Shown here: positions 54,983 to 62,597 of the stretch, in pieces
How positions within the stretch are numbered: position 1 is the stretch's first letter
Layout of the letters: every line of letters starts with the position of its first letter
NCBI RefSeq assembly: GCF_001713455.1
Contig: NZ_CP016464.1
Span: forward strand, 1,598,001-1,662,000
Length of the DNA: 64,000 nt
DNA from: Bosea sp. RAC05
GTDB taxonomy: Bacteria; Pseudomonadota; Alphaproteobacteria; Rhizobiales; Beijerinckiaceae
Direction: 5' to 3'
Translations under genes and position numbers: made by a program
Notes under the pieces: generated by a model
Told to the model about the DNA's origin: nothing
Seen by the model: only the letters and a program-made list of their open reading frames with translations
Databases searched by the model: none

Positions 54983-55010
54983 GGCGGCGGGCCCGGAGGG
55001 GCCCGCCGCC
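54983..55010 (-). terminator. Strong GC hairpin between ctaD and ctaB
   Basis: GGCGGCGGGCCC-GGAG-GGGCCCGCCGCC, a perfect 12-base stem with a four-base loop, starting 6 bases after the ctaD stop codon. No T-run follows, so it may be an mRNA 3'-end stabiliser or pause site setting the subunit I to assembly-factor ratio rather than a full terminator. Confidence 0.5.
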
Positions 55011-55016
55011 TGGTGT

Positions 55017-56648
55017 TCAGTGATCCGAACCGCTGATGCGCGGCAGCGTCTCGAACTGGTGGAAGGGCGGCGGCGAGGACAGGGTCCACTCCAGCGTCGT
55101 CGCGCCTTCGCCCCACGGATTGTTGCCGGCGAGCTCCTTGCGGGAGAAGGCGACATACACGCCGTAGAAGAAGATCAGCAGACCGGCGGCGAAGATGTAG
55201 GAGCCGATCGACGACCAGAAATGCCACCCCGCGAAGGCGTCCGGATAATCCACATAGTGACGCGGCATGCCGGCCAGCCCGAGGAAGTGCTGCGGGAAGA
55301 ACAGCAGGTTGGCACCGAAGAAGGCGACCCAAAAGTGCAGCTTGCCGATCCAGTCCGGGATCACATAGCCGCTCATCTTCGGGAACCAGTAGTAGAAGCC
55401 CGCGAAGATGCCGAACACGGCGCCCAGCGACAGCACGTAGTGGAAATGCGCCACGACGTAGTAGGTCGCATGCAGCGAGCGGTCGACGCCGGCATTGGCC
55501 AGCACCACGCCGGTCACGCCGCCGACGGTGAACAGGAAGATGAAGCCGATCGCCCAGATCATCGGCGCGGTGAAGCGGATCGAGCCGCCCCACATCGTCG
55601 CGATCCAGGAGAAGATCTTGATACCCGTCGGCACCGCGATGACCATCGTCGCGAACACGAAGTAGCGCTGCGTGTTGAGCGAGAGGCCGGCGGTGTACAT
55701 GTGGTGCGCCCACACGATGAAGCCGACGACGCCGATCGCCACCATGGCGTAGGCCATGCCGAGATAGCCGAAGATCGGCTTGCGCGAGAAGGTCGAGATG
55801 ATGTGGCTGACGATGCCGAAGGCCGGCAGGATCATGATGTACACTTCGGGGTGCCCGAAGAACCAGAACAGGTGCTGGTACAGGATCGGGTCGCCGCCGC
55901 CGGCCGGATCATAGAAGGTCGTGCCGAAGTTGCGGTCGGTCAGCAGCATGGTGATCGCGCCGGCGAGAACCGGCAGGGCCAGCAGAAGCAGGAACGCCGT
56001 CACCAGCACGCCCCAGGCGAACAGCGGCATCTTGTGCAGCGTCATGCCGGGCGCGCGCATGTTGAGGATCGTGGTGATGAAGTTGATCGCGCCGAGGATC
56101 GAGGCGGCGCCCGCCAGATGCAGCGAGAAGATGCCGAAATCGACCGCCGGGCCGGGATGGCCGGAGGAGGAGAAGGGCGGGTAGATCGTCCAGCCGGTGC
56201 CGACGCCATGGGCGCCGGGCGCGCCCTCCATGAACATCGACATGACGAGCAGCACGAAGGCGGCGACCGTCAGCCAGAACGAGATGTTATTCATGCGCGG
56301 GAAGGCCATGTCCGGCGCGCCGATCATCAGCGGGACGAACCAGTTGCCGAAGCCGCCGATGACGGCGGGCATGACCATGAAGAAGATCATGATCAGGCCG
56401 TGGCCGGTGACGAAGACGTTGTAGCTCTGGCCGTTTGCGAAGATCTGCAGGCCGGGCTGCTGCAGCTCGATGCGCATCATGATCGAGAGGAAGCCGCCGA
56501 CCAGGCCCGCCATGATCGAGAAGATCAGGTAGAGCGTGCCGATGTCCTTGTGGTTGGTCGACAGCAGCCAGCGGCGCCATCCGGTCGGATGGGCGTGGGC
56601 GTCATCGTGATGTCCGTGGGCGGGAGCGTGCGGAGCCGCTGTTGCCAT
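55017..56648 (-). CDS. ctaD: Cytochrome c oxidase subunit I
   Basis: A 543-residue, 12-helix catalytic subunit of aa3 oxidase. Landmarks: [41 protein letters not shown] (D-channel), [21 protein letters not shown] (CuB His, cross-linked Tyr, channel Glu), WAHHMYTAG (CuB His pair) and [16 protein letters not shown] (heme ligands). It is an A1-type oxidase. GAGGAG nine bases before ATG 56648; the first 20 residues are His-rich ([12 protein letters not shown]). Confidence 0.97.
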   Translation of the reverse strand: MATAAPHAPAHGHHDDAHAHPTGWRRWLLSTNHKDIGTLYLIFSIMAGLVGGFLSIMMRIELQQPGLQIFANGQSYNVFVTGHGLIMIFFMVMPAVIGGFGNWFVPLMIGAPDMAFPRMNNISFWLTVAAFVLLVMSMFMEGAPGAHGVGTGWTIYPPFSSSGHPGPAVDFGIFSLHLAGAASILGAINFITTILNMRAPGMTLHKMPLFAWGVLVTAFLLLLALPVLAGAITMLLTDRNFGTTFYDPAGGGDPILYQHLFWFFGHPEVYIMILPAFGIVSHIISTFSRKPIFGYLGMAYAMVAIGVVGFIVWAHHMYTAGLSLNTQRYFVFATMVIAVPTGIKIFSWIATMWGGSIRFTAPMIWAIGFIFLFTVGGVTGVVLANAGVDRSLHATYYVVAHFHYVLSLGAVFGIFAGFYYWFPKMSGYVIPDWIGKLHFWVAFFGANLLFFPQHFLGLAGMPRHYVDYPDAFAGWHFWSSIGSYIFAAGLLIFFYGVYVAFSRKELAGNNPWGEGATTLEWTLSSPPPFHQFETLPRISGSDH

Positions 56649-56737
56649 CGCCTTGGTCTCCTCGTGCGAAATCGCTTCGCGACAGTCGTCAAATCGGGTG
56701 GTTCGCGGGCCGCAAGGCCCGCGGGGATTGCGGGGCC

Positions 56738-57619
56738 TTATTGGCCGGCGGCGGCGACCTTGCTGCCAGCATCCGCGGCATTGGCGAATTTCTGCTTCGA
56801 TTCGGCGAGCCAGGCGGCGTAGCGCTCCTGGCTGACGACGCGGAACGCGATCGGCATGTAGGCGTGGTTCTGGCCGCAGACGAAGGAGCACTGGCCGTAA
56901 TAGATGCCCTCGCGGTCGGCCTTGAACCAGGTCTCGTTCAGGCGGCCCGGGATCGCGTCGATCTTCACGCCGAAGGACGGCACGGTGAACTTGTGGATCA
57001 CGTCGGCGGCGGTGACCTGGACGCGAACGATCTTGCCGACCGGCACGACCGCCTCGTTGTCCACCGCCAGCAGGCGCGGCGCCTCGGCAGCGGCGATCTT
57101 GTTGCCGGCGATCGCCTCGGCGCGCTGCTTCTCGTCGAGCATCAGCGAATCGAAGGTGAAGGCAGCGCCGTCCTGGGGGTACTCATAGGACCAGTACCAC
57201 TGCTTGCCGGTCACCTTCACGGTGATGTCGGAGGGCGGGATCTCGAGCTGCAGCTTCAGCAGCCGGAAGGACGGGATGGCGATCACGACCAGGATCAGGA
57301 CCGGGATCACCGTCCAGGCCACCTCGAGCAGGGCGTTGTGCGTCGTCTTGGACGGGTTCGGATTGGCCTTCTCGCTGAAGCGCCAGCAGACGTAGATGAT
57401 CAGGCCCAGCACGAAGAGCGTGATCGCGAAGATGATCACGTTCAACCAGTCATGGAACCAGTTGATGTAGGCGGCCACCTCGGTGGCGGCGCCCTGCAGG
57501 TTGAGCTGCCAGGGGCTCGGCATGCCGGTTCCGGCCAGAGCGGCCTCCGGAAGCAGCGTCGCCGAGGCGGCGAGGGCCGATGCGGCCACGGTGGCTAGGG
57601 TCCTGCTCAGAAATCGCAT
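56738..57619 (-). CDS. ctaC: Cytochrome c oxidase subunit II
   Basis: A 293-residue subunit that accepts electrons from cytochrome c at CuA. A signal peptide is followed by two helices ([46 protein letters not shown]), and the periplasmic domain has [11 protein letters not shown] (aromatic entry patch) and [27 protein letters not shown]. The CuA loop reads [17 protein letters not shown]: both Cys, His and Met are present, but the usual Glu between the Cys residues is Phe. Start chosen at 57619 (MRFLSRT); 57643 is an alternative. Confidence 0.94.
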   Translation of the reverse strand: MRFLSRTLATVAASALAASATLLPEAALAGTGMPSPWQLNLQGAATEVAAYINWFHDWLNVIIFAITLFVLGLIIYVCWRFSEKANPNPSKTTHNALLEVAWTVIPVLILVVIAIPSFRLLKLQLEIPPSDITVKVTGKQWYWSYEYPQDGAAFTFDSLMLDEKQRAEAIAGNKIAAAEAPRLLAVDNEAVVPVGKIVRVQVTAADVIHKFTVPSFGVKIDAIPGRLNETWFKADREGIYYGQCSFVCGQNHAYMPIAFRVVSQERYAAWLAESKQKFANAADAGSKVAAAGQ

Positions 57620-58029
57620 CGATCCGACGTCGCTCCTCATCATGCCCGCATCGGAGCCTGCGGCCTGCGTCCCTGGGGGCGCCCGTCGCAGGCCGTGGCC
57701 CATGCGCGGCGAGTGCGGCCGCGAGGCCGCCTTGCTCTTCGGGATTGCGATAAATCAAAGATCACGCTTGCGCCAGAGGGGCAATGCAGGGTGCCGGTGC
57801 ATGCCGTGCGGCATAATCGCGCGAAGCGGAAGGGGACGCCCCGGTCCATCTCGCCGGCGCGCCTTGACAGGGCCGGGCCTGCATGGTCCCAACGCAGTCG
57901 ATCGTTAAAGTGCGGCGGACCCGGCCTCGGAGGGGTCGGCATTCCGCCCGAATCCCCGTATTCGACAGGCGCGAACGGGTTTTCGATGGCGGAGGCGGCG
58001 GCTGCCGCCGGTTTGGAGGTATCGCAGGG
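57620..58029. other. 410-base divergent regulatory region upstream of ctaC and the ialB-like gene
   Basis: No supported gene. It contains a FixK/FNR-like box at 57745-57758 and a perfect 14-base palindrome ATGCCG-TG-CGGCAT at 57801-57814, plus a purine-rich stretch. It carries the promoters of both divergent genes. Confidence 0.55.
57745..57758. promoter_or_regulatory. FixK/FNR-like box upstream of the oxidase operon
   Basis: TTGC-GATAAA-TCAA matches TTG(A/C)-N6-(T/G)CAA, the FixK2-type consensus. It lies about 125 bases before ctaC. Confidence 0.5.
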
Positions 58030-58539
58030 ATGGGCAAGATCATCGGACCTGTCTGCGCGGCGGCCCTCGCGCTGGCCGGCATCGGTCTGGCCGCAGGCCC
58101 CGCGGCGGCGCAGGGCGCCGTCAAGTCGACGCATGGCGACTGGCAGATGCGCTGCGAGGTGCCGCCCGGCGCCAAGACCGAACAATGCGCGCTCGTCCAG
58201 AACGTCGCGGCCGAGGACCGGCCGAATCTGACGCTGCTCGTCATCGTGCTGAAGACGGCCGACCAGAAGAGCCGGCTCCTGCGGGTCGTCGCGCCGCTCG
58301 GCGTGCTGCTGCCGTCGGGGCTCGGTCTCAAGATCGACGACAAGGATATCGGCCGAGCCGGTTTCGTGCGCTGCCTGACCACCGGCTGTGTCGCCGAGGT
58401 GGTCATGGACGACGCGCTGCTCGGTCAGCTCAAGGGCGGCAAGAATGCCACCTTCATCGTGTTTCAGACGCCGGAAGAGGGGGTCGGCGTTCCCGTCTCC
58501 CTCAACGGCTTTGGCCCCGGCGTGGAGACCCTGCCGTGA
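58030..58539 (+). CDS. Invasion-associated locus B (IalB)-like periplasmic protein
   Basis: A 169-residue protein with a signal peptide (IIGPVCAAALALAGIGLAAGPAAAQ). The IalB-family fold is seen in THGDWQMRCEVPPGAKTEQCALVQNV, LRVVAPLGVLLPSGLGLKID and GFVRCLTTGCVAEVVMDDALLGQLK. Four Cys form the expected two disulfides. The name comes from Bartonella; in free-living alphaproteobacteria its function is unknown. ATG 58030 has GGAGG/AGGG upstream. Confidence 0.88.
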   Translation: MGKIIGPVCAAALALAGIGLAAGPAAAQGAVKSTHGDWQMRCEVPPGAKTEQCALVQNVAAEDRPNLTLLVIVLKTADQKSRLLRVVAPLGVLLPSGLGLKIDDKDIGRAGFVRCLTTGCVAEVVMDDALLGQLKGGKNATFIVFQTPEEGVGVPVSLNGFGPGVETLP

Positions 58540-59147
58540 GTGATGCGCTTTTCCGTCGGCCGAGCCTGCTGGCTCTGCCTTTCCTTTGCCTCGGCCTCGC
58601 CGGCTGCGGGTCGTCCGGGTCCTCCTCGGGCCAGCCGAGCGCGATGCAGACGCTCGGCAACGTCGTCATGTTCCAGTCGACGACACCGCCGCCGGCCGAC
58701 CAGCTGCCCAAGGACGAGGAAGACGATCGGCTGATCTGCCCTGAGGTGATCATCGCCGATGGCGGGGCGGCAGTTCGGGTCCAGTCCGGCCAGGACAGCG
58801 GCGGCCTGCGCCACCAGATCTCGATCCTCAACGTCGCGCGCGAATGCACGCCGACCGGCAATGGCGGCTTCCGCCTCAAGGTCGGCGTCGAGGGGCGCGT
58901 GCTGCTCGGCCCCGCCGGCGGCCCCGGCAATTACGGCGCCACGCTCACGACGCTGGTCACCCGCGGCACCACCCAACTCGCCCGCCGGGCGGCCCGCGTC
59001 GGCGGCACCGTCGGCGCCGGCCAGGGCGGCACCGACTTCTCGCATGTCGAGGACGGCATCGTGGTGCCAGCCGGACGGGGCGAGGTCGAGATCATCGTCG
59101 GTCTCGGCACCGGTGCGGCGACGCCGGCCCGGTCGCGTCGGCGCTGA
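58536..59147 (+). CDS. Lipoprotein of unknown function
   Basis: A 203-residue protein. GTG start overlaps the IalB-like stop (GTGA), so it is co-translated. Signal peptide ends in the lipobox LAGC (ALPFLCLGLAGCGSSGSS), so it is lipid-anchored. The mature domain has two further Cys (ICPEV, ECTPTG) in an immunoglobulin-like beta-rich region (VEGRVLLGPAGGPGNYGATLTTLVTRG). A family is not named. It ends with a Pro/Arg tail. Confidence 0.75.
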   Translation: MSDALFRRPSLLALPFLCLGLAGCGSSGSSSGQPSAMQTLGNVVMFQSTTPPPADQLPKDEEDDRLICPEVIIADGGAAVRVQSGQDSGGLRHQISILNVARECTPTGNGGFRLKVGVEGRVLLGPAGGPGNYGATLTTLVTRGTTQLARRAARVGGTVGAGQGGTDFSHVEDGIVVPAGRGEVEIIVGLGTGAATPARSRRR

Positions 59148-59149
59148 GC

Positions 59150-59173
59150 GACGGGCCGGGTCTCCCCGGCCGC
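59150..59173 (+). terminator. Hairpin after the lipoprotein gene
   Basis: GGCCGGG-TCT-CCCCGGCC inside longer AGCG/CGCT arms, right after the stop codon. No T-run; possible terminator separating this gene from the riboswitch region. Confidence 0.4.
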
Positions 59174-59266
59174 TGCAAAGAGTCGCGTGGGTTGCCTGTT
59201 AAGAAGGCAGTCCCGCGATTGACTAAGGCGCGCGGTCTTGTATCTGTGCCGGCAGCCGCAACATCC

Positions 59267-59462
59267 CCGCGGAAGAGACCGGGACTGGTTCAGGCCAGAC
59301 CCGGCGCCGAAGGCGCAACCGCCCCGGAAACGCTCAGGCAAACGGACCGCGTGGGAACTGGCACTCTGGAAAGCGGCGGGGGAAACCCCGTCCACCGACG
59401 GGTGTAACCTGTCCGGCGCGATCATGCCGGCTCGGGGAAATCTCTCAGGTTCCAAGACAGAG
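59267..59462 (+). promoter_or_regulatory. Tandem glycine riboswitch of the gcv operon
   Basis: Two glycine aptamers in series. Aptamer I (about 59267-59352) has GCGCCGAAGGCGCAACC and AAACGCTCAGGCAAA, closed by CGCGG/CCGCG. Aptamer II (about 59364-59462) has CACCGACGGGTGTAACC and AATCTCTCAGGTTCCAAG, closed by CTCTG/CAGAG. The GCCGAAGG.GCAA and CTCAGG cores are the glycine-binding landmarks. Located directly upstream of gcvT, so it switches on glycine cleavage when glycine is high. Confidence 0.95.
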
Positions 59463-59472
59463 GGGGCGCGTT

Positions 59473-59490
59473 CCGGACACATCCGTCCGG
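59473..59490 (+). promoter_or_regulatory. Hairpin between riboswitch and gcvT (expression platform candidate)
   Basis: CCGGAC-ACATCC-GTCCGG, a perfect 6-base stem with a six-base loop, about 18 bases before the GGAAGGGG ribosome site of gcvT. Could be the part that hides or exposes the site. No T-run. Confidence 0.45.
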
Positions 59491-59521
59491 GGCCTGCGCT
59501 CGACTCTGGAAGGGGCCGTCG

Positions 59522-60679
59522 ATGGATGCCGCTGTTGCCGATGCCGGGGCTTCGCCCGAGGCCATCGTACTCAAGACCCCGCTCCATGCCCGTCATGTCG
59601 CGCTTGGCGCCCGCATGGTGCCGTTCGCCGGCTACGACATGCCGGTCCAGTACCCGACGGGCATCCTGACCGAGCACAACTGGACGCGCGAGAAGGCCGG
59701 TCTCTTCGACGTCTCGCATATGGGCCAGTGCTTCCTGGTCGGCCCCGATCACGAGACCACGGCGCGCGCCCTCGAGGCGCTGATTCCCGCCGACATCGTC
59801 AATCTCGCGCCGGGCAAGCAGCGCTACTCGCAGCTCTTGAACGAGGAGGGCGGCATTCTCGACGATCTGATGGTGACGCGCTCGATCGATCCCGACGAGG
59901 ACGGCGCTCTCTATCTCGTCGTCAACGCCGCATGCAAGACGGACGACTACGCCCATATCGAGGCGCGCCTGCCCGCCAATGTGAAGCTGATCCGGGCCGA
60001 GCATCGCGGCCTGATCGCGATCCAGGGCCCGGCGGCCGAGGCCGCGCTGGCCGCGATCGCCCCCGAGGCCCGCGAGATGGCCTTCATGACCTCGCGCACG
60101 ATGAAGGTCGCCGGCATCAAGGCCAATGTCAGCCGCTCCGGCTATACCGGCGAGGATGGCTACGAGATTTCGGCCGCTGCCTCGAAGATCGGCGAGATCT
60201 GGGACACGCTGCTGCTCGACGCCACGGTCAAGCCGATCGGCCTCGGCGCGCGTGATTCGCTGCGGCTGGAAGCCGGCCTGTGCCTCTACGGGCACGACAT
60301 CGACACCACGACATCCCCCGTCGAGGCCGCGCTGACCTGGTCGATCCAGAAGCGCCGGCGCGAGGAAGGCGGCTTCCCCGGCGCCGCCCGCATCCAGCGT
60401 GAATTCGCCGACGGTGTCGGCCGCGTCCGCGTCGGCCTGCTGCCGGAAGGCCGGGCCCCGGCGCGCGAGGGCGCCGAGATCGCCACCCCCGAGGGCGAGA
60501 TCGTCGGCAAGGTCACCTCCGGCGGCTTCGGGCCGACGCTGAACGCCCCCTGCGCCATGGGCTATGTCGCCAAGGCCCACAGCGCGCCGGGCACCCCGCT
60601 CCACCTGATCGTGCGCGGCAAGCCCCTGCCGGCCGTCGTGGCGGCGATGCCCTTCGTCCCCAACGGCTACAAGCGCTGA
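59522..60679 (+). CDS. gcvT: Aminomethyltransferase GcvT (T-protein)
   Basis: A 385-residue glycine-cleavage T-protein transferring the methylene group to tetrahydrofolate. Landmarks: KTPLHARHVALGARMVPFAGYDMPVQY, AGLFDVSHMGQC, SRSGYTGEDGYEIS, LEAGLCLYGHDIDTTTSPVEAALTWSI and KVTSGGFGPTLNAPCAMGYV. First gene after the riboswitch; an N-terminal 14-residue extension (MDAAVADAGASPEA) precedes the usual start. Confidence 0.96.
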   Translation: MDAAVADAGASPEAIVLKTPLHARHVALGARMVPFAGYDMPVQYPTGILTEHNWTREKAGLFDVSHMGQCFLVGPDHETTARALEALIPADIVNLAPGKQRYSQLLNEEGGILDDLMVTRSIDPDEDGALYLVVNAACKTDDYAHIEARLPANVKLIRAEHRGLIAIQGPAAEAALAAIAPEAREMAFMTSRTMKVAGIKANVSRSGYTGEDGYEISAAASKIGEIWDTLLLDATVKPIGLGARDSLRLEAGLCLYGHDIDTTTSPVEAALTWSIQKRRREEGGFPGAARIQREFADGVGRVRVGLLPEGRAPAREGAEIATPEGEIVGKVTSGGFGPTLNAPCAMGYVAKAHSAPGTPLHLIVRGKPLPAVVAAMPFVPNGYKR

Positions 60680-60715
60680 ACCTCATCCCGTTTTCTGTTT
60701 CCGGAGACTGAATTC

Positions 60716-61090
60716 ATGTCCGAGACCCGCTACACCAAGGACCACGAATATATCCGCATCGAGGGCGATACCGGCATCGTCGGCATCACCGACTTCGCCC
60801 AGGGCCAGCTCGGCGACGTTGTCTTCGTCGAGCTTCCCGCGCTCGGCAAAGCCGTCTCCAAGGGCGGTGAGGCGGCCGTGGTCGAGAGCGTCAAGGCGGC
60901 CTCCGAGGTCTACGCGCCGGTCTCCGGCGAGGTCGTGGCCGTCAACAGCGAACTCGAAGGCGCGCCCGGCACGGTCAACGAGGATCCTTCCGGCAAGGGC
61001 TGGTTCCTGAAGCTCAAGCTCAAGGACGCAGCCGAGCTGGAGAGCCTGATGAGCGAGGCCGAGTACCAGAACTACCTCAAGACTCTCTAG
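60716..61090 (+). CDS. gcvH: Glycine cleavage H-protein
   Basis: A 124-residue lipoyl carrier. The lipoylation Lys is in [57 protein letters not shown] opens the protein. Carries the aminomethyl group between P-, T- and L-proteins. Follows gcvT by 36 bases; the next gene is 166 bases further, past a palindromic repeat. Confidence 0.97.
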   Translation: MSETRYTKDHEYIRIEGDTGIVGITDFAQGQLGDVVFVELPALGKAVSKGGEAAVVESVKAASEVYAPVSGEVVAVNSELEGAPGTVNEDPSGKGWFLKLKLKDAAELESLMSEAEYQNYLKTL

Positions 61091-61104
61091 CCCTTCTCCG
61101 AGGG

Positions 61105-61204
61105 GTCATCCCGGACAAGCGGCGAAGCCGCGCAGATCCGGGATCCATTCCGGACCGCTTCAGGAATGGATCCCGGCTCTTCGCTTCGCTCCGGCCGGGA
61201 TGAC
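61105..61204. repeat. Palindromic repeat within the gcv operon
   Basis: GTCATCCCGG ... GATCCGGGATCCATTCC on the left is mirrored by GGAATGGATCCCGG ... CCGGGATGAC on the right, with CGAAG-rich inner arms. A dispersed-type intergenic repeat sitting between gcvH and gcvPA. Its hairpin may change decay or coupling between the upstream and downstream parts of the operon. Confidence 0.8.
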
Positions 61205-61256
61205 GTCGCGAAGGCGTCAGCCGCCTGCACCCGAAACACGTCACGGAAGAACCACC

Positions 61257-62597
61257 ATGCGCTATCTCCCCCTGACCGACACCGACCGCGAGGACATGCT
61301 CGCCCGCATCGGCGTCGCGGATGTCGATGCCCTGTTTTCCGACGTGCCGGCCGACAAGCTGCTGAAGGCGCCCGTCGATCTGCCGCGCGCCAGGGGTGAG
61401 CTCGAGGTCGAGCGCATCATGGCCAAGATGTCGGCCCGCAACGTCGCGGCCTCATCGGTGCCCTTCTTCGTCGGCGCCGGTGCCTACAAGCACCATGTCC
61501 CGGCCACGGTGGACCATCTGATCCAGCGCTCGGAATTCCTGACCAGCTACACGCCCTACCAGCCCGAGATCGCCCAGGGCACGCTGCAGTACCTGTTCGA
61601 GTTCCAGACGCAGGTCGCGGCGCTGACCGGCATGGATGTCGCCAACGCCTCGATGTATGACGGCTCGACCGGCACCGGCGAGGCCGTGCTGATGGCGCAC
61701 CGGGTCACGCGGCGCAAGAAGGCCGTGCTGTCGGGCGGCCTGCACCCGCATTATGCCCAGGTCGTGCGCACCCTCTCCGAGATGGCCAATGATCAGGTCG
61801 TCACCCTGCCGCCCGACGTCGCGGCGGGTGAGGACATCCTGAGCCAGATCGACGACGAGACCTCCTGCGTCGTCGTCCAGAACCCCGACGTCTTCGGCAA
61901 TCTGCGCGACCTCAGGCCGATCGCCGCCAAGGCCCATGCCCATGGCGCGCTGCTGATCGCGGTCTTCACCGAGGTCGTCTCGCTCGGCGCCATTGTGCCG
62001 CCGGGCGCGCAGGACGCCGACATCGTCGTCGGCGAGGGCCAGTCGATCGGCAACGCCCTGAACTTCGGCGGGCCCTATGTCGGGCTCTTCGCCGCCAAGT
62101 CGAAATACATCCGCCAGATGCCGGGCCGGCTCTGCGGCGAGACGGTCGATGCCGCCGGCCAGCGCGGCTTCGTGCTGACGCTCTCGACGCGCGAGCAGCA
62201 TATCCGCCGCGACAAGGCGACCTCGAACATCTGCACCAATTCCGGGCTCTGCTGCCTGGCCTTCACCATCCACATGACGCTGCTCGGCCAGGCGGGCCTG
62301 GAACGCCTCGCCCAGGTCAACCATGCCAATGCCGTGGCGCTCGCCGACGCGCTGGCCGGCGTGAAGGGCGTCACCGTGCTCAACGAGAGCTTCTTCAACG
62401 AGTTCACCGTGAAGCTGCCCAGGCCCGCGGCCGACGTGGTCGAGGCGCTCGCAGCGAAGGGCATTCTCGGCGGCGTCCCGGTCTCGCGCCTGCTGCCGCA
62501 GGCGGGGCTCGACGACCTGCTCCTGGTCGCTTCGACCGAAGTCAACACGAACGAGGATCGGGCGGCCTTCGTGGCGGCGCTCGCGGAGGTGCTGTGA
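61257..62597 (+). CDS. gcvPA: Glycine dehydrogenase (decarboxylating) subunit 1
   Basis: A 446-residue first subunit of the split PLP-dependent P-protein. Landmarks: [94 protein letters not shown] and [15 protein letters not shown]. The stop shares its A with the gcvPB ATG (TGATG). Confidence 0.96.
   Translation: MRYLPLTDTDREDMLARIGVADVDALFSDVPADKLLKAPVDLPRARGELEVERIMAKMSARNVAASSVPFFVGAGAYKHHVPATVDHLIQRSEFLTSYTPYQPEIAQGTLQYLFEFQTQVAALTGMDVANASMYDGSTGTGEAVLMAHRVTRRKKAVLSGGLHPHYAQVVRTLSEMANDQVVTLPPDVAAGEDILSQIDDETSCVVVQNPDVFGNLRDLRPIAAKAHAHGALLIAVFTEVVSLGAIVPPGAQDADIVVGEGQSIGNALNFGGPYVGLFAAKSKYIRQMPGRLCGETVDAAGQRGFVLTLSTREQHIRRDKATSNICTNSGLCCLAFTIHMTLLGQAGLERLAQVNHANAVALADALAGVKGVTVLNESFFNEFTVKLPRPAADVVEALAAKGILGGVPVSRLLPQAGLDDLLLVASTEVNTNEDRAAFVAALAEVL

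Noticed and set aside
53911..56822. Large plus-strand frames (370 and 600 residues) over the oxidase operon
   Set aside because: Antisense shadows of ctaB and ctaD; His/Arg/Asp-rich with no motif.
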